Shown: positions 11,213-23,175 of the stretch, one piece after another
How the letters are laid out: every line of letters starts with the position of its first letter
Numbering within the stretch: the first letter of the stretch is position 1
NCBI RefSeq assembly: GCF_029962835.1
Contig: NC_080588.1
Coordinates: 60,412,001-60,476,000 of the forward strand
Direction: 5' to 3'
DNA: 64,000 nucleotides
From: Magnolia sinica
Lineage: Eukaryota > Streptophyta > Magnoliopsida > Magnoliales > Magnoliaceae
The notes under the pieces: generated by a model
The model's database searches: none
What the model was told of the DNA's origin: nothing
What the model saw: the letters and a program-made list of their open reading frames with translations, nothing else
Made by a program: the position numbers and the translations under genes

Positions 11213-12348
11213 CGAACTTGCTAGATTTTTCATTTGTCTACGCTAATGTCGACTGAAAAATCATGGCTATCGTGAACAAATGTTTATATACAACCATTTC
11301 TGGAACATATCACTTTTATCAAACATCCGAGCCATGCAAAAGGCAGGGCCCACCATAAATATTGATTGGGTTGAAATTCAAACTAAACCACTCCTTAGAT
11401 TGGCCACACCTGTACATTAAGTTAGACCTTTGGCTCTCAATGGACTTTGATGGTGTGGCCCATCTGATCAGTGGACCAAACTGGTTTTTCCGTCGGGTGA
11501 TTTTTTACAGTGCAGGCCAATATTTGCGATGTTCTATGCAAGTTTTACATTGAAGGGAAAGAAAACGTTGCATGTGAAACATTTCTCATTTTTGTAGCAG
11601 CGACAACGTGTGGAAATGGGACTGACTGAGATTTGTTGAAAAGGACCCGAGATGGTTGGAGCACCAACAACAAATCTCTGCTGTTGGTGATCCTTATCTC
11701 TATCTCGTCAAGATAAGACGTTGATTTGATGCAGGCCCACCTGATGCCACCGAAAAGTCATAGCCAGCAAAACCCTCTTCCCATTACTCTGTTTTGATTA
11801 GTCAATGATAACTGGCCGAGTCGATTTCCTTTACCTGAAAAGTCCCACCATGAAGATCACATCAGATCGTTTACACCGTTGAAATCAATGGCCAGCCAAT
11901 GGTCTCACGCAACATGGAGGTGTGTCCCACTAACTGATCAGATGATGACCGTGGTCTTTCATTAGGGTGTTCCTAGTGGGGCCTACCAATTTCATGGCAC
12001 TGATGTCCCACACAAGTGGCATGCCGGTGGGAAAGATATTGTGTGGTGTTTGCCTGTATATCCCTCAGTATTCTGAGGCGGTTACGGTATTTTAGTATTT
12101 TAATTCTTTGATTATGCAAAGGCAATGGTAGCCCTCCACATTGAAAGCTAAAGAGCTAAATCACAAGAGGGCCAAAATTATCCAAAATTGGAACTTCTAT
12201 TTATTGGGATCACCGTACAAAGTGAGACCCATCCTATAAACGGTTTGGATCATTCGAAGATAAACCAGATTCGATGACTAAAGTCCTCAGGTATACAGTT
12301 GCAATTCATGGGGATGCAGTCCAACAAGTGTCTTTCACTAGTTAGTAG
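11213..12348. other. No gene seen; fragments of fold-back elements
   Basis: Family words of the fold-back transposons appear near 11345 (GGGCCCACCATAAATATTG) and 11450, without a second end that I could pair. No coding region is visible. Confidence 0.4.
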
Positions 12349-12964
12349 GCCCCGAGCTGTACACGAACCGAGCTAGCTCGGTTAGCTCGCTTGACTGACT
12401 CCAAAAAGCTCGATTCGACTCAATTTGAAGTTGAGTTCGTGCCAAGTCGAGCTGATTTTTTTAGCTCGAAAATAAGTTCGAGTTGGCCCAGCTCGACTCC
12501 ACTTAGATCGAACCCAGCTCGAATCGAACTAGTTTGGTGACTCGGTTACTTTGATATTGATGTTGCTCACCAAGCGTTTGATGAAATGACTCAAAGAAGT
12601 GTGGTTGGTGGCAAGGAAGGTATGTATATGAAACCAGCACCCTTTTTTTCTTGATTTTTATATTGCTTAGAAGGTGCTTAGAAGGTGTTTGATAAAATAC
12701 TTGTAAAACCATTGTTGTTGTCGCAAATACAATGAGATTTTGAAGGTGCAATCCAGGAATTTGTGAAAATGCTACAATGGAGAACTCAGCTCGATCTTGG
12801 CTCAAACTCGGCTCGAACTGGGCCAAGCTGCTTACCGAACCGAGCCAAGCTAGTCAATCAGGCTTGTGGACTGAGCCGAGTCGAGTTCAAGTTAAGGTCA
12901 GCTAGTGGCTGAGCCAAGTCGAGCCGAGGCCAACTCGACTCGATTTGACTCGATGTACACCCCT
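12349..12964. mobile_element. hAT-like non-autonomous element rich in AGCTCG/CGAGTC words
   Basis: The left end GCCCCGAGCTGTACACG and the right end, read in reverse complement as AGGGGTGTACATCGAGT, share TGTACA near the tip. Both arms are dense in GAGCTCGACTCG-like words that can fold on each other. Flanking 8-mers GTTAGTAG (12341-12348) and ATTAGTAG (12965-12972) match at 7 of 8, as expected for an 8-bp hAT target duplication. The middle contains a short tandem CTTAGAAGGTG. A 107-codon minus-strand open frame overlaps it but shows no transposase motif. Confidence 0.55.
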
Positions 12965-13084
12965 ATTAGTAGCACCGTTGCCTTTACAACTCTCCTTGTA
13001 ATGGGATCAGTCTCTCTACAATTTAAGAATAAATAGGCCCATTATATAATGCAGTTTTTAGTGCTCTCATGATGTTTGTATACC

Positions 13085-13575
13085 ATCCAAATTGGGAAGT
13101 GTTGACATGTGGAATTTTTGTGGGCTCCATTATGATGTATGTATTAGATCCATACCGTCTATCCATTTTTTTAAAAATAACTTGTAAGGCATGGGACCAA
13201 AAAAGAGGAGATCCAGGGCTCAAGTGAGCCACACTACAAGAAATAGTAGGAATTGGAAGACTATCATTGAAAACTTCTTGGGACTACAAAAGGCTCTGAT
13301 CAAGCTGGTGTTTGTGTTTTCCCTTCATTCAAGTGTATGTCACCTTATGAAGAGGTTAGATGGTAAATAAACCTCACAATGTACCCTACGAAGGTTTCAA
13401 TGTTAGTTATTTAATTCTCGCTGCTTTATGTGGTTTGATCCACTTGAACTTTGGATGTGACTCATTTTTAGGCTCATGCTCTAGAATAATCTGAAAATTT
13501 TGATAGACATTGTGGATCTAACATATAAATCATGTTGGGCTAGAGAAGTTCCACACGCTAAAAGTTGGGTTGTGT
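13085..13575. mobile_element. Degenerate fold-back element (Mutator-like family)
   Basis: Inverted arms pair across about 490 bp: left TGTGGAATTTTTGTGGGCTC and ATGATGTATGTATTAGATCC, right the reverse complement of GTGTGGAACTTCTC and ATGATTTATATGTTAGATCC. The interior has the family phrase CCCTTCATTCAAGTGTATGT. It is more diverged than the other copies and the exact ends are uncertain. Confidence 0.5.
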
Positions 13576-14571
13576 AGTATGCAATCCATAAGTGAGAGAG
13601 AAAATCAGCGTGTTTTGACATCAATACTAAAAAAATTTGATACTCAGAAAAAATATTATCTTCTTAAAGAAATATTGGAGAAACTTTGAAAAGATGTTAA
13701 AAAACACATGTAAGGATCAAAATATTAAAAATAAAAAACATAAATAAATTTTTTAAAAAAAAACTATATATAATGAGTTTTCAGATTATAAGTTCATGAT
13801 CTGTGTCGTTAAGATTGATAGTATTTGTAACCGTGCTAGTCTCATTTCGCTTAGAATAAATATTGTAATGGCTACCGCGATCCAATACTGGCAGTTTTGA
13901 TGGACCAAATTGTCATAGCATTGCCCGTATTATTCAACAATTGCATTAGTTAACCATTTGGATGTTTCTTCAAATTAAAACATATTTTTAAAATATATTT
14001 TTAAAGATTAATCATTGACAATGATTAATGTGACCCAAGTGGGATAATGTAAGAATTCTATAAGGTGGGCCTTATTGATCAACAGTCTTTGAATTATCGT
14101 GAAGCTTGGATAATATGATCGGGTGCACCAATGGATCCCACTAAGTTGTGATACATTCAAAAATTTCGTGTAAGGGGTGGGATGCTAGAACTGTAACACA
14201 AATAGTATTCAAGTCGAATTGGGACTGCCAATTCGTGTGGATCCATAGGGAGAAGAGTTTCGATGGGTCTCAAACTTCTCTACCCTCAACAACTAGAAAA
14301 CTAGGCTGGGTCTCCAATCCAACATAGTCGATAGAAGCTTCAGCCCCATCTTATCTTCTCTAAGGGTGTAAGGAGAGGAAGACTTCAACATCCCAAATAC
14401 AGTAATGACATCCCAACAAGGTACGCCCTATTCCATTCATCTGATCTTCATACTCAATGCACATCAAGGTCATTTTATAATTCCGCATAAAGTATTACAA
14501 TTTTTTTTAACTTTTTTTAAAAACTATATATAATGAGTTTTCAGCTTATAAGAGTCTATCCATATGTTTTT

Positions 14572-14610
<39 letters not shown>

Positions 14611-16119
14611 CCAATCAATATATGGCCAACAGGTAATACTGACCGTTTTCATTTCTAGTCAAGATTTCTCACCAAATTCAAACTTTAATTCAACAAAAAC
14701 CGAAAGTGATCAAAATTACTTAAGAACAAATTTTCAAAAATAAATTTATGAAGAATTTTAGGTTTTATGAAAAACTTTAATTTTTTTTATATTAATTTCC
14801 ACATATTTTCAAGTTGTTTATTAGAGATATCATCACTAGTATTTCAATGGTATTGCCAATATTTACAATACCAAGAAGCTTTTATAAAGATTTTTTTCTT
14901 AGAATATTATCTATCATAATAAATATTTGAATTTATTTAAAATTTTAGCAATTTCTATATTGTTGACCTAACAATACCGATAATATCAACAATAATATTA
15001 CCCATGTTTTGAACACCATGTCCAATAGGTCGACCTAACAATATTATCAACAATATTGCCCATATTTGGAACACCATGTTCATTACATAAGCATTTGTGT
15101 TCATTCGTCTTCTCCTTATAACAGAAAATATCAAGCCTTTCAAGAGAAAAGGTGGACCACATGATATAAAATCATACATGAAACTACTAAAATCACGCCG
15201 TGTAGCCAGATTATCCTTTCACCTTTGTGGGCACATCTCTTAAATGAGCTGTATTATCTGTTCAGGAAGTTATTAAAATCACATGGTGTGGCCAACTTGA
15301 GTTTTGAAATACCGGGTTATCTATTCACCTTACCGACACATCTCTTAAATGGGTTGAATGACATATAAAAACAAAGTGGGTCCATAGGAAATCTGAAATG
15401 CTTTAACGGTAGGCATCCCATTTTCAATTATTCTTGTGGTGCGTGTGACCCATCCGTGTTTTAGATTGGTGTGATTTTTCGAATAGTAAATGGACAAATA
15501 GGATCTAAGCCCTGCAGCCCATAGATCTTCTTGTAATCTTATTCCACAAACATTAAAGTAGATCAACCATCCTCGTAATAACTCCACATCGTCATTTGGC
15601 CCAACCCAAAGCAAAAATCTAATAAGATATTCTGGGTAAACCATCTTGTCTGGTTGGAAGGGTGGGAGCTTGAGCCCACTCTCTCACAAGTATCAATGTC
15701 CTACGTATATAAAAATCTTATCATAAGGATGGGCTATTCTGCGAATTTCCTGGACAAAAAATCAAGGCAGCTAACAGTTAGGCCACACACGTATTACAAG
15801 AATAGACAGAATCATCACTGACTAAATTAATCTTGGATACCATTTTTTTTAAAAAAATGAAGTTTGAACAATCATGGCCTTTCATTATTGGACATTGTTT
15901 CTTGAAATAAGGCAATTGGATATTTTTCATTTCTAACCGTTCCAAAAATGTCCAACAATCTAGTATTTCAATAACCAAATAAGAGTAGAAAAGCAATATT
16001 ATAATATTTAAATAACCAAATAAGAGTAATTATTGGTTAAGGGTATATCTAAATTGTAGTTTCGTCCATATTGTTTTAATTATTGGTCTCCACGAGAGCA
16101 ATTTCTAAGTAATATCTAA
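13576..16119. other. AT-rich unassigned DNA, no gene seen
   Basis: The region holds a (TA)n microsatellite at 14576-14608. A direct repeat of an AACTATATATAATGAGTTTTC-type segment occurs at about 13761 and 14521. Two related words containing AACAATATTGCCCATATTTG and its variant occur near 14985 and 15045. Fold-back family words are scattered near 15190-15480. Open frames on the minus strand (15345-15644, 15778-15996) show no domain. Confidence 0.45.
14576..14608. repeat. (TA)n microsatellite
   Basis: An uninterrupted TA run of about 30 bp. Confidence 0.95.
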
Positions 16120-16860
16120 TTGCCTGCCAGTCTGATGTAGAGTGGGTCGCGGACAATTTCATAGCCAAGATGGATCAAAAAAGGCCCGGTCGATGACAGA
16201 AGTGATCCGGACCGTCGAACCTTAAATCGGGCGTATCTTGCAATCCAGAATGAGTTACCTGACGTAAAATATATAATTTTGGGGTAAAACGAGCTACTTT
16301 AGCCAACCAACCCTGCTATGCCGGGTGGCGCAGCCCGGAATTGCGAAAAACCCCTTGATTGACGGTCATTTTCCTGTTTTAATTTCGTTTTTACTAAAAA
16401 TAGTAAGTTTTAGTTTGATTATAACTCTTCATCTGTCGGGCTTTAGGAGTTGCGCCCAACGTGAAAAGAGCTTAGAATAATTAGGAGAACGGTTTGGTGA
16501 AGCCAAATAGGACACTTACTATTTTTGGCCGAAAACCTTGCGCACTAGTAGACATCACGACTGTCTATAAATAGTAAGTTTACTATTTATAGTAAGTCAC
16601 AAATTTTAGGAGTTTTAGTTGTAGTTTGACTCCGATTTCTTTCCCATTGCTTGGTACCCCTATTTAAAGGGCTGTGGACTCATTTTTATTCATTCATTAA
16701 TCAAATTCGAATTTATTAGAATTTATTTCTATTTCCTACTCTCTTTCCTCGTAGATTCAAGAAGTCTTCGTGAGGAGTCCAGAGAAATTTCGTGGATTTG
16801 GAATAGTTATCCTCTCAAGGAAGACGGTGCTCGACCTCACATCCTCCCCTGCGTCACAGT
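16120..16860 (+). repeat. Worn LTR-like promoter fragment
   Basis: The segment contains two plant TATA-type motifs: CTATAAATAG at 16565, inside a perfect hairpin, and CCTATTTAAAGGG near 16650. An AT-rich leader follows, then CTCGACCTCACATCCTCCCC, which resembles U5/leader DNA of retroelements. No primer site, partner LTR or coding region was found. The identity as an LTR remnant is inferred from composition only. Confidence 0.35.
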
Positions 16861-18523
16861 CACACTCTATTAGAATATCCATGTATTTTTCTCTATAGAG
16901 AGAGAGAGAGCACCGAAGGGTATCTTGAACAACACCTATTTTACCTAGTGTGTAAATATGTGGGGTCCATTATGTTGTATATATAAAATTCACTCCATGT
17001 ATACTCACGCACGTACTAACCTAAATTACCTAGAACATAAGGAACGTTTAGAAAAACGATGACCTTGGGTTTTGTAAACCTTGATGTATATGCCTACATG
17101 TACACTTGCATTCATCCGTGCATTCATGCATACATGCATCCATTAATTTGTACAAATTTTGACCATTGATATGCGTGCTCTGTGTGTTAGTGTGAACCAT
17201 AAATTTACATAATTTATACTTTTATGACTTTGTGTGTGTATAGGTATGTGCATGAACACTTTTGCCACTTGCACCTATAAGATCACTAGTTCATCCATAA
17301 TCTAATTTAAATCTAACCGTTGATCAGACACTAAACCTACCTGATCTTGACTTATCAAAATCACTCAATTATGACCTTATAATTACACTAAAATTCTGTC
17401 TAAATAGATTTTTCACTTGAACATCAAATCAGTCCATTCTAAACTGTCTAATTTCGAGTTATAACGAGTTAAAACCAACCCATAAATTAGAGATTGATCC
17501 ACATTTGTTTGATACATGATCTCCACCGTAGAACCGCATCACTAATGATCGTTAAACTTATGATTTATATTGACATTTTGAGCTATGTGATAACATACCT
17601 AGACCATCTAAAATGATTCAATTAAAGAGATGAACAAATCCCTAAATTCTTGCCGTTAACAGACATGTATATATCCTTCAATTCCATTACCAATTTTGGA
17701 TCATTCATTCATCAATCTTCACGTTTTCTCATATAAGTAATCATTTACTAAACCAACCATAGAGATACCTAATTAGATTTAGATCTAATGATCTAACCGT
17801 CAACTTTTAATCTGGACCATCACATCGTCATTAAATAGACAAATAGTCCATTTAAGTTATTTATAATCAATCAGCTACGACTTTGAACCTTTCATCCTGA
17901 TATAAATATACTAAGGAATATTTTATATCATTAAAATCCAAATTCAATTATTACAAATACACCATGGGTCTCTAAAGTTTTTTTATATGGTGTACATGTT
18001 CTGACTCCGTGCGAGTTCGATAGTGATCGATAAAGAGTTAAGCAATGCTTATTTAACCCGTTGAACGATATATCTTCAATCCTAGCATCCAATTCACAAG
18101 ATCAACCATTCATTGAAATTCTCATCATATTTGGTAGATGACCAACCTAAAAATAAGATAGAGACAATCATTGTGATTCACAGGAGACTCCTAACGAATC
18201 TATTAGTTTACTTTTCACATTGTGTCACATCTGAACCTATTTCCGAATATCTCAGTTCCTATAAGAAGAATCACGCAGAATCTCCAATTTCTAAAACAAA
18301 AAAGAATATCATGATCGCATTATTCCCTACACCGTACATCTCCACCCTTATCTAGAAAATTAATAATACATTTACATTTGAACACCCTAAAGACTCTGTT
18401 GACTACTCGATCTATGATGGTAAAGAGCTATCTGACATTTAGTTACAAATCCAATCTCTTATAGCCATTCACTCAAAAATAACTAATTGGAAGCCTCTTT
18501 CGATGATTTAAAGATGCGCGATA
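16861..18523. other. No gene seen
   Basis: AT-rich DNA with a short AGAGAG run near 16900 and repeated words such as ATCTAACCGTTGATC and ATCTAACCGTCAACTT. It ends abruptly where homology to the Athila leader begins at 18524. It may be the inside of an unidentified old element. Confidence 0.4.
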
Positions 18524-18666
18524 AAGGAATTACCAATTTAGAGACTTATGTCAGAATCCTACAAAACAGGAAAACAAGTTAGTTCAAAAAAAATCTAAAA
18601 CTAATTTTAAACCTAATTAATTTCAGAGAATTGCAACCGTCAGTCCCTGGCAATGGCGCCAAAAAC
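18524..18666 (-). repeat. Orphan Athila leader and primer site beyond the 3' LTR
   Basis: These 143 bp match 28165-28311 almost base for base, from AAGGAATTACCAATTTAGAG through the primer site TGGCGCCATTGCCAGGG (minus strand, 18661 downward). In an ordinary element this segment follows only the 5' LTR. Here it also lies outside the 3' LTR, so the left LTR once served as the 5' LTR of a second, now deleted, element. Confidence 0.88.
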
Positions 18667-20790
18667 TTGTTCACTCCCCAAGTATAGGGTTGTGATGTAG
18701 TAATAGACTCAGTAAGACCGAAGTCGAATCCACAGGGACTGAAACTTGTACGTGATCTGGAACTAACTAGATCTAGAACTAGCAAAAGATGTAATCTAAA
18801 TCAAATAGAATTTAAAGAATAATTGTGAAATAAATTATCTAAAACTAAAGAGAAATCAAAAGTAAGAAAACTAGGGATTCAGAGGATCCACTTGTAGAGA
18901 TCAGGGAGATCTTACGCCTGCTTGAAGAATCATGGAAATTAACTGAACTTACCTGATATAAGTTTCAAGAGATGAAAGGTATATGAATTAGAATATATTC
19001 CATCACCAAACCATGCCCAGGAGACAGTAAACAATAGAATTAAATTAATTACCAACCAATCAACATGTTATGAGGGTTAGGAAGGGTACCGTCATCCGAC
19101 CATGCCCATGAGACTATGGTGAACAACAGGGTTTCCTGACGTCATAAACATAAAAAAAATGAAGAAACATGCTCAAAGCCATCGCAGACCTATTGTAATT
19201 TTAGTCACAACAGACCATTAAAAACTGAAAACATTCCCTTACAATCAACCCAATACCAAATCCATTCAGTTTAAATAAGAATTAAAGGCATAAAATTCTT
19301 CCCATCACGCTACAAGCTTCACCCCTTAGCCCTAGCTAAGAGGTTTAGCCGATCACAGGCATGATGCGGCTGGATCCCTTAAACAAAGCAAAATAAAATA
19401 AAAAGAAAAAGAAATAAATAAAAAATACCAAACTCCAACTACTCTCTCTTGTGCAATCGTCCAAGCCAAACCGATCCGTCCTTTTCTCCCCCTCGCTTTT
19501 CTCTCTCTTCTCCTCCTTTATAGAAGATTTGGGCGCCTGCTGTCGCTCCTGGAGTCGGTGCAGAAAGCTCCTAAAAAGCTTCTTACGCAGCCAGGCGATG
19601 CAGCAGCGTGCGCAGCAAAAGAAACGTAAAAGGACTTGCGTTTGGCCTCAGTTCGGGAGGCTCGCCGTCCAACTTCATCAAAACTGACTTCTTGGCTGTG
19701 CTTATGGATACCCGTTTCAGCCTGTGAACGGTCCAGATCATGGATTCGGACGTCCTCTTGATCACAGAACGGCCCCTCAGTGCCGGTTTTCACGGACGCA
19801 CGGCCTGCGCAAACAACTTGCGCTGTGATGATTGGTGGGTCCCTGTTCAGCGTCGACGAGAAAATTCACTCCATCCATTAGCTTCTTTGCGAGATTTCGG
19901 GTGGGAATGACTGGTTTTTTGAGTGATTTTGATATGGTCCACCTGATTGATCATGCGGCGATCATTAGACGTTCAACATGGTGTGCGCGATCTCCGGTTT
20001 CATCCCTGGCACGGTTTTCATGGTCTAAGGCAGCACGTTCGTCCGATTCTAGTGGACGGTCCAGATTGATCATGAAGATCACGATCGTGGTCCACAAACT
20101 CCAACCACGATGCTCTGTTCGAGCATTTCACAGAGCATGAAAATAGGAAAAACGGAAATCTCTGTTTTCTACTTGGATTCAATCAGTCAAAGGTCATATG
20201 ACCACTTGAATTGGTTCGGTGCACTGCTAGTGCACATGTGCACTTGCACATGTCATTCAAGGTGGGACTCAGTGTGATGCTTGTGGAAGATCCGATCTGT
20301 CCATTCCTTTTCTCATCTCATTTAAGCTGTCTAGGTCCAGTTTGAAGAATATCCAGATCTCAAGTGTGACCAAAATCAATGGTTTATGGGCTGATCTGTC
20401 CGTTGAGCCACTTTCACAATGATCTAATGGATGAAAATCGACGTGTACGGTTAATTCATGATCATCAGGGCTCATATAAAGTCTGGAGCCAATCAAATGG
20501 TGGGAACCCCGTGATCTTGCATTATGGATGTCTTTCAGGCCTGTTTGAAGTGAGTGACTGGAATTTCTCTGATCTCTGATGTGTAAATCCTCAATCTTGG
20601 TCCCATAGAGTCTCATCTAATGCCTTGGTGATGCCAGAGTGTCAAATCTATACCTTTAGCATCGTTTTCAATCCATGTTCATCCATTCTCCTTGCATCAC
20701 AGACACGATTAAAATAGCCCATTAAAACAGTATCATGTTCGTAATTCAGGTAATAACTGGGGTCTAATATGCAATATTTAACCATCAACA
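18667..20790 (-). repeat. 3' LTR of Athila-like Gypsy element
   Basis: Minus-strand sense runs from TGTTGATGGTTAAATATTGC at 20790 to …GAGTGAACA at 18667, about 2.12 kb. It is closely similar to 28312-30436; by eye the two differ by a few percent, mostly single substitutions. It contains a TATA box (CTATAAAGG, minus, 19515-19523), a CT-rich tract next to it, and a GTGCAC-rich palindromic stretch at 20218-20258. Open frames within it are mirrored at the same places in the other LTR and are not genes. Confidence 0.92.
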
Positions 20791-22206
20791 CAACCCCCAA
20801 CCAGCATTTTGCTAGTCCCGAGCAACGTATGCGAAAAAAATAAGTTGAGAATTACGAAACAATTCCTGTGGAATCGAGTGATATTTTGAAAAACCCAGAT
20901 ACGAGAATTCTAAGATTCATGAATGTTAGGTATTACTTTCTTCTAGAGTCAAGCGCATGGTAAACTTCATAATCAAGTTCAAAGTATTACTCCATCAATT
21001 AGAAAAATTCTAAACATTGAGTTCCATGAGTGTATAGTGTAATCTTGGCTTATCATCATTAACATTCACTTCTTTATTTCAGGATATCATTGATAACCAA
21101 CAAGATAATTCATGATAACCAAAACTTAAACCAAAACTTGCCTCACAGATCATCTTTTCATTCCTTCAGCTTTTGATTTTTTTTTCATTAAAAGTAATAC
21201 CAAAATAAATCCTCACCTATAGGGAGCAAACCTATGGTGAAGACTGCGTACTCAAACCTTTTTACGTATTATCCGTAGGGAATGAAATCCACACGTATAG
21301 GGAGCAAACCTATAGTGAAGAGTCCATGCCTAACCTCTTTCAACGGTATCTTTTCCTTTCAATTGATCATGACGGGCAATTTTTCAAGATGGTTCCTTCC
21401 ATGCTTACTGATCACCAAATTAACCCTTCAGTATCAAACTGAAATCTTAATATGTAAGCGAAATGTGACATGTAAAATCATGACTCAATCAATGTTTAAA
21501 ACCTCTAACCATGGACTAACAATTTAAATTTAACTGTGAAATCTAATAGATAACTGAATCCAAGAGTCATAAAGTACCAACATCACGCATCTTGAAATTC
21601 TAAGTGCCCTAGATGGCCGTCAAAATCACTTTGAATTCATCAGAAATCCTAAATTTTTTTAAAAAAAAATTTTCACAATTTTTGTTCAAGACTAAGAAAA
21701 TGTTGATTAGGTCACCTAATCTCCCACCCCCAACTTAAAATCTACATTGTCCTCAATGTAAAAGATATGAGCATGCAATGCACTTGGGATAACAAAAAGT
21801 AAATATGAAGTGATGGGAAGATAGTACCTGGATGATGAATCAAGAGACACTCTCCAAGAGATCGTAGCATGGGCGTCGGTCAGCACGAGAGAGAAGGCAA
21901 CACAAAAATAACAAAAATAAAATCCTACCTATACCACTTTCGTAGGTGCTCTCGATTGCATTTAGCGTATGCAACAAGCCTTTAAACCCCTAGGTTGCCC
22001 CTAGTAGACGAGTTGTAGTCTTGTGAGGGTTTGCAGTAATGTTACCCATAAACATTGAACCAACTAATGATAAAAATGAAATGAAATGAAGAGCTGGGTT
22101 GCCTCCCAGGAGCGCTAAGTTTACCGTCTTCAGCCAGACAAATAAAGCAACTACCCTAGTCCTATGAAAGCGGTAAACCTACCTATACCTCCATCAGACT
22201 AGGAGA
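20791..22206 (-). other. Athila 3' untranslated region and polypurine tract
   Basis: The minus-strand polypurine tract GGTTGGGGGTTG abuts the 3' LTR at 20791-20802. A second purine-rich stretch, TTGGGGGTGGGAG, lies at about 21720. The word GGTTGCCTCCCAGGAGCGC near 22103 is common in plant Gypsy 3' regions. Many Athila elements carry an env-like ORF here, but no frame longer than about 80 codons is open, so this copy lacks one. Confidence 0.8.
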
Positions 22207-23175
22207 TCAATCCTGATAAACAGGAGCAGTCAGGGGCATGGACATGTCCTCTGAATCAAATTTCTCGACAAATGGTTTCAATCGATGTCCATTGACTTTA
22301 AACTCCTTGCCATTGTCGGGATCTCTTATCTCAACGGCCCCATGAGGAAAAACAGTAACAACAATGTAAAGGTCGGTTCAACGAGATCGAAGCTTACCCG
22401 GAAAGAGATGTAATCGAGAATTGTATAAAAGGACCTTCTGACCAGGCGTGAATGATTTTCGCAAAATGTGTTGGTCATGAAATGCTTTCATTTTATCCTT
22501 GTAAATTCTCAAATTATCGTACGCATCATTCCGGATTTCCTCAAGTTCATTCAATTGAAGTTTGCGTAGCGAGCCAGCGTTGTCCAGATTGAAATTAAGA
22601 TTTTTGATCGCCTAGTACGCTTTATGTTCCAGCTCCACAGGCAAGTGACAAGCTTTCCCATAGACAAGTCTAAAGGGAGACATTCCAATAGGGGTTTTAA
22701 AGGCAGTACAGTATGCCCATAAGGCATCGGTCAATCGGATTGACCAATCCTTACGATCAGGATTGACCATTTTCTCCAAAATGTATTTAATTTTCCTATT
22801 AGAAATCTCAGCTTGCCCACTTGTCTGTGGGTGGTACGGGGTGCTCACCTAATGAAAGATACCGTATTTCTTCATTAAGCTCTCAAATGGTTTATTACAA
22901 AAGTGTGAGCCCCCATCACTAATGATGACTCGAGGCGTTCCAAATCGAGAAAGGATGTTTTCTTTTAGGAATTTAATGACCGTGCGATGGTCATTAGTTT
23001 GACACGGAATCGCTTCGACCCATTTAGTGACATAATCCACAGCGAGCAAAATATACAGATTTCCAAACGATTGGGGGAATGGTCCCATAAAATTGATGCC
23101 CCAGCAATCGAATGCTTCAATGATAAGGATGGGATTCAAAGGCATCATATTTCGACGGGACAATGCTCCCAATTT
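22207..23175 (-). pseudogene. Athila integrase (stop-interrupted, catalytic Asp lost)
   Basis: Integrase inserts the cDNA into the host chromosome. This block continues the pol frame after the TAA at 23176-23178. The core has FDCWGINFMGPFP, where the family has an Asp before FMGPFP; here it is Asn, so the first catalytic acid is gone. The second Asp (VIISDGGSHF) and the Glu ([10 protein letters not shown]) remain. In-frame stops lie at 22849-22851, 22612-22614 (Trp codon to TAG) and 22378-22380 (Trp codon to TGA). The natural end is a TGA at 22207. The zinc site just upstream is also damaged. Several lesions are C-to-T/G-to-A type, consistent with decay of methylated DNA. Confidence 0.93.

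Noticed and set aside
20791-22206. Athila env-like ORF
   Set aside because: The position is right, but no frame exceeds about 80 codons and none shows a signal peptide or membrane segment.
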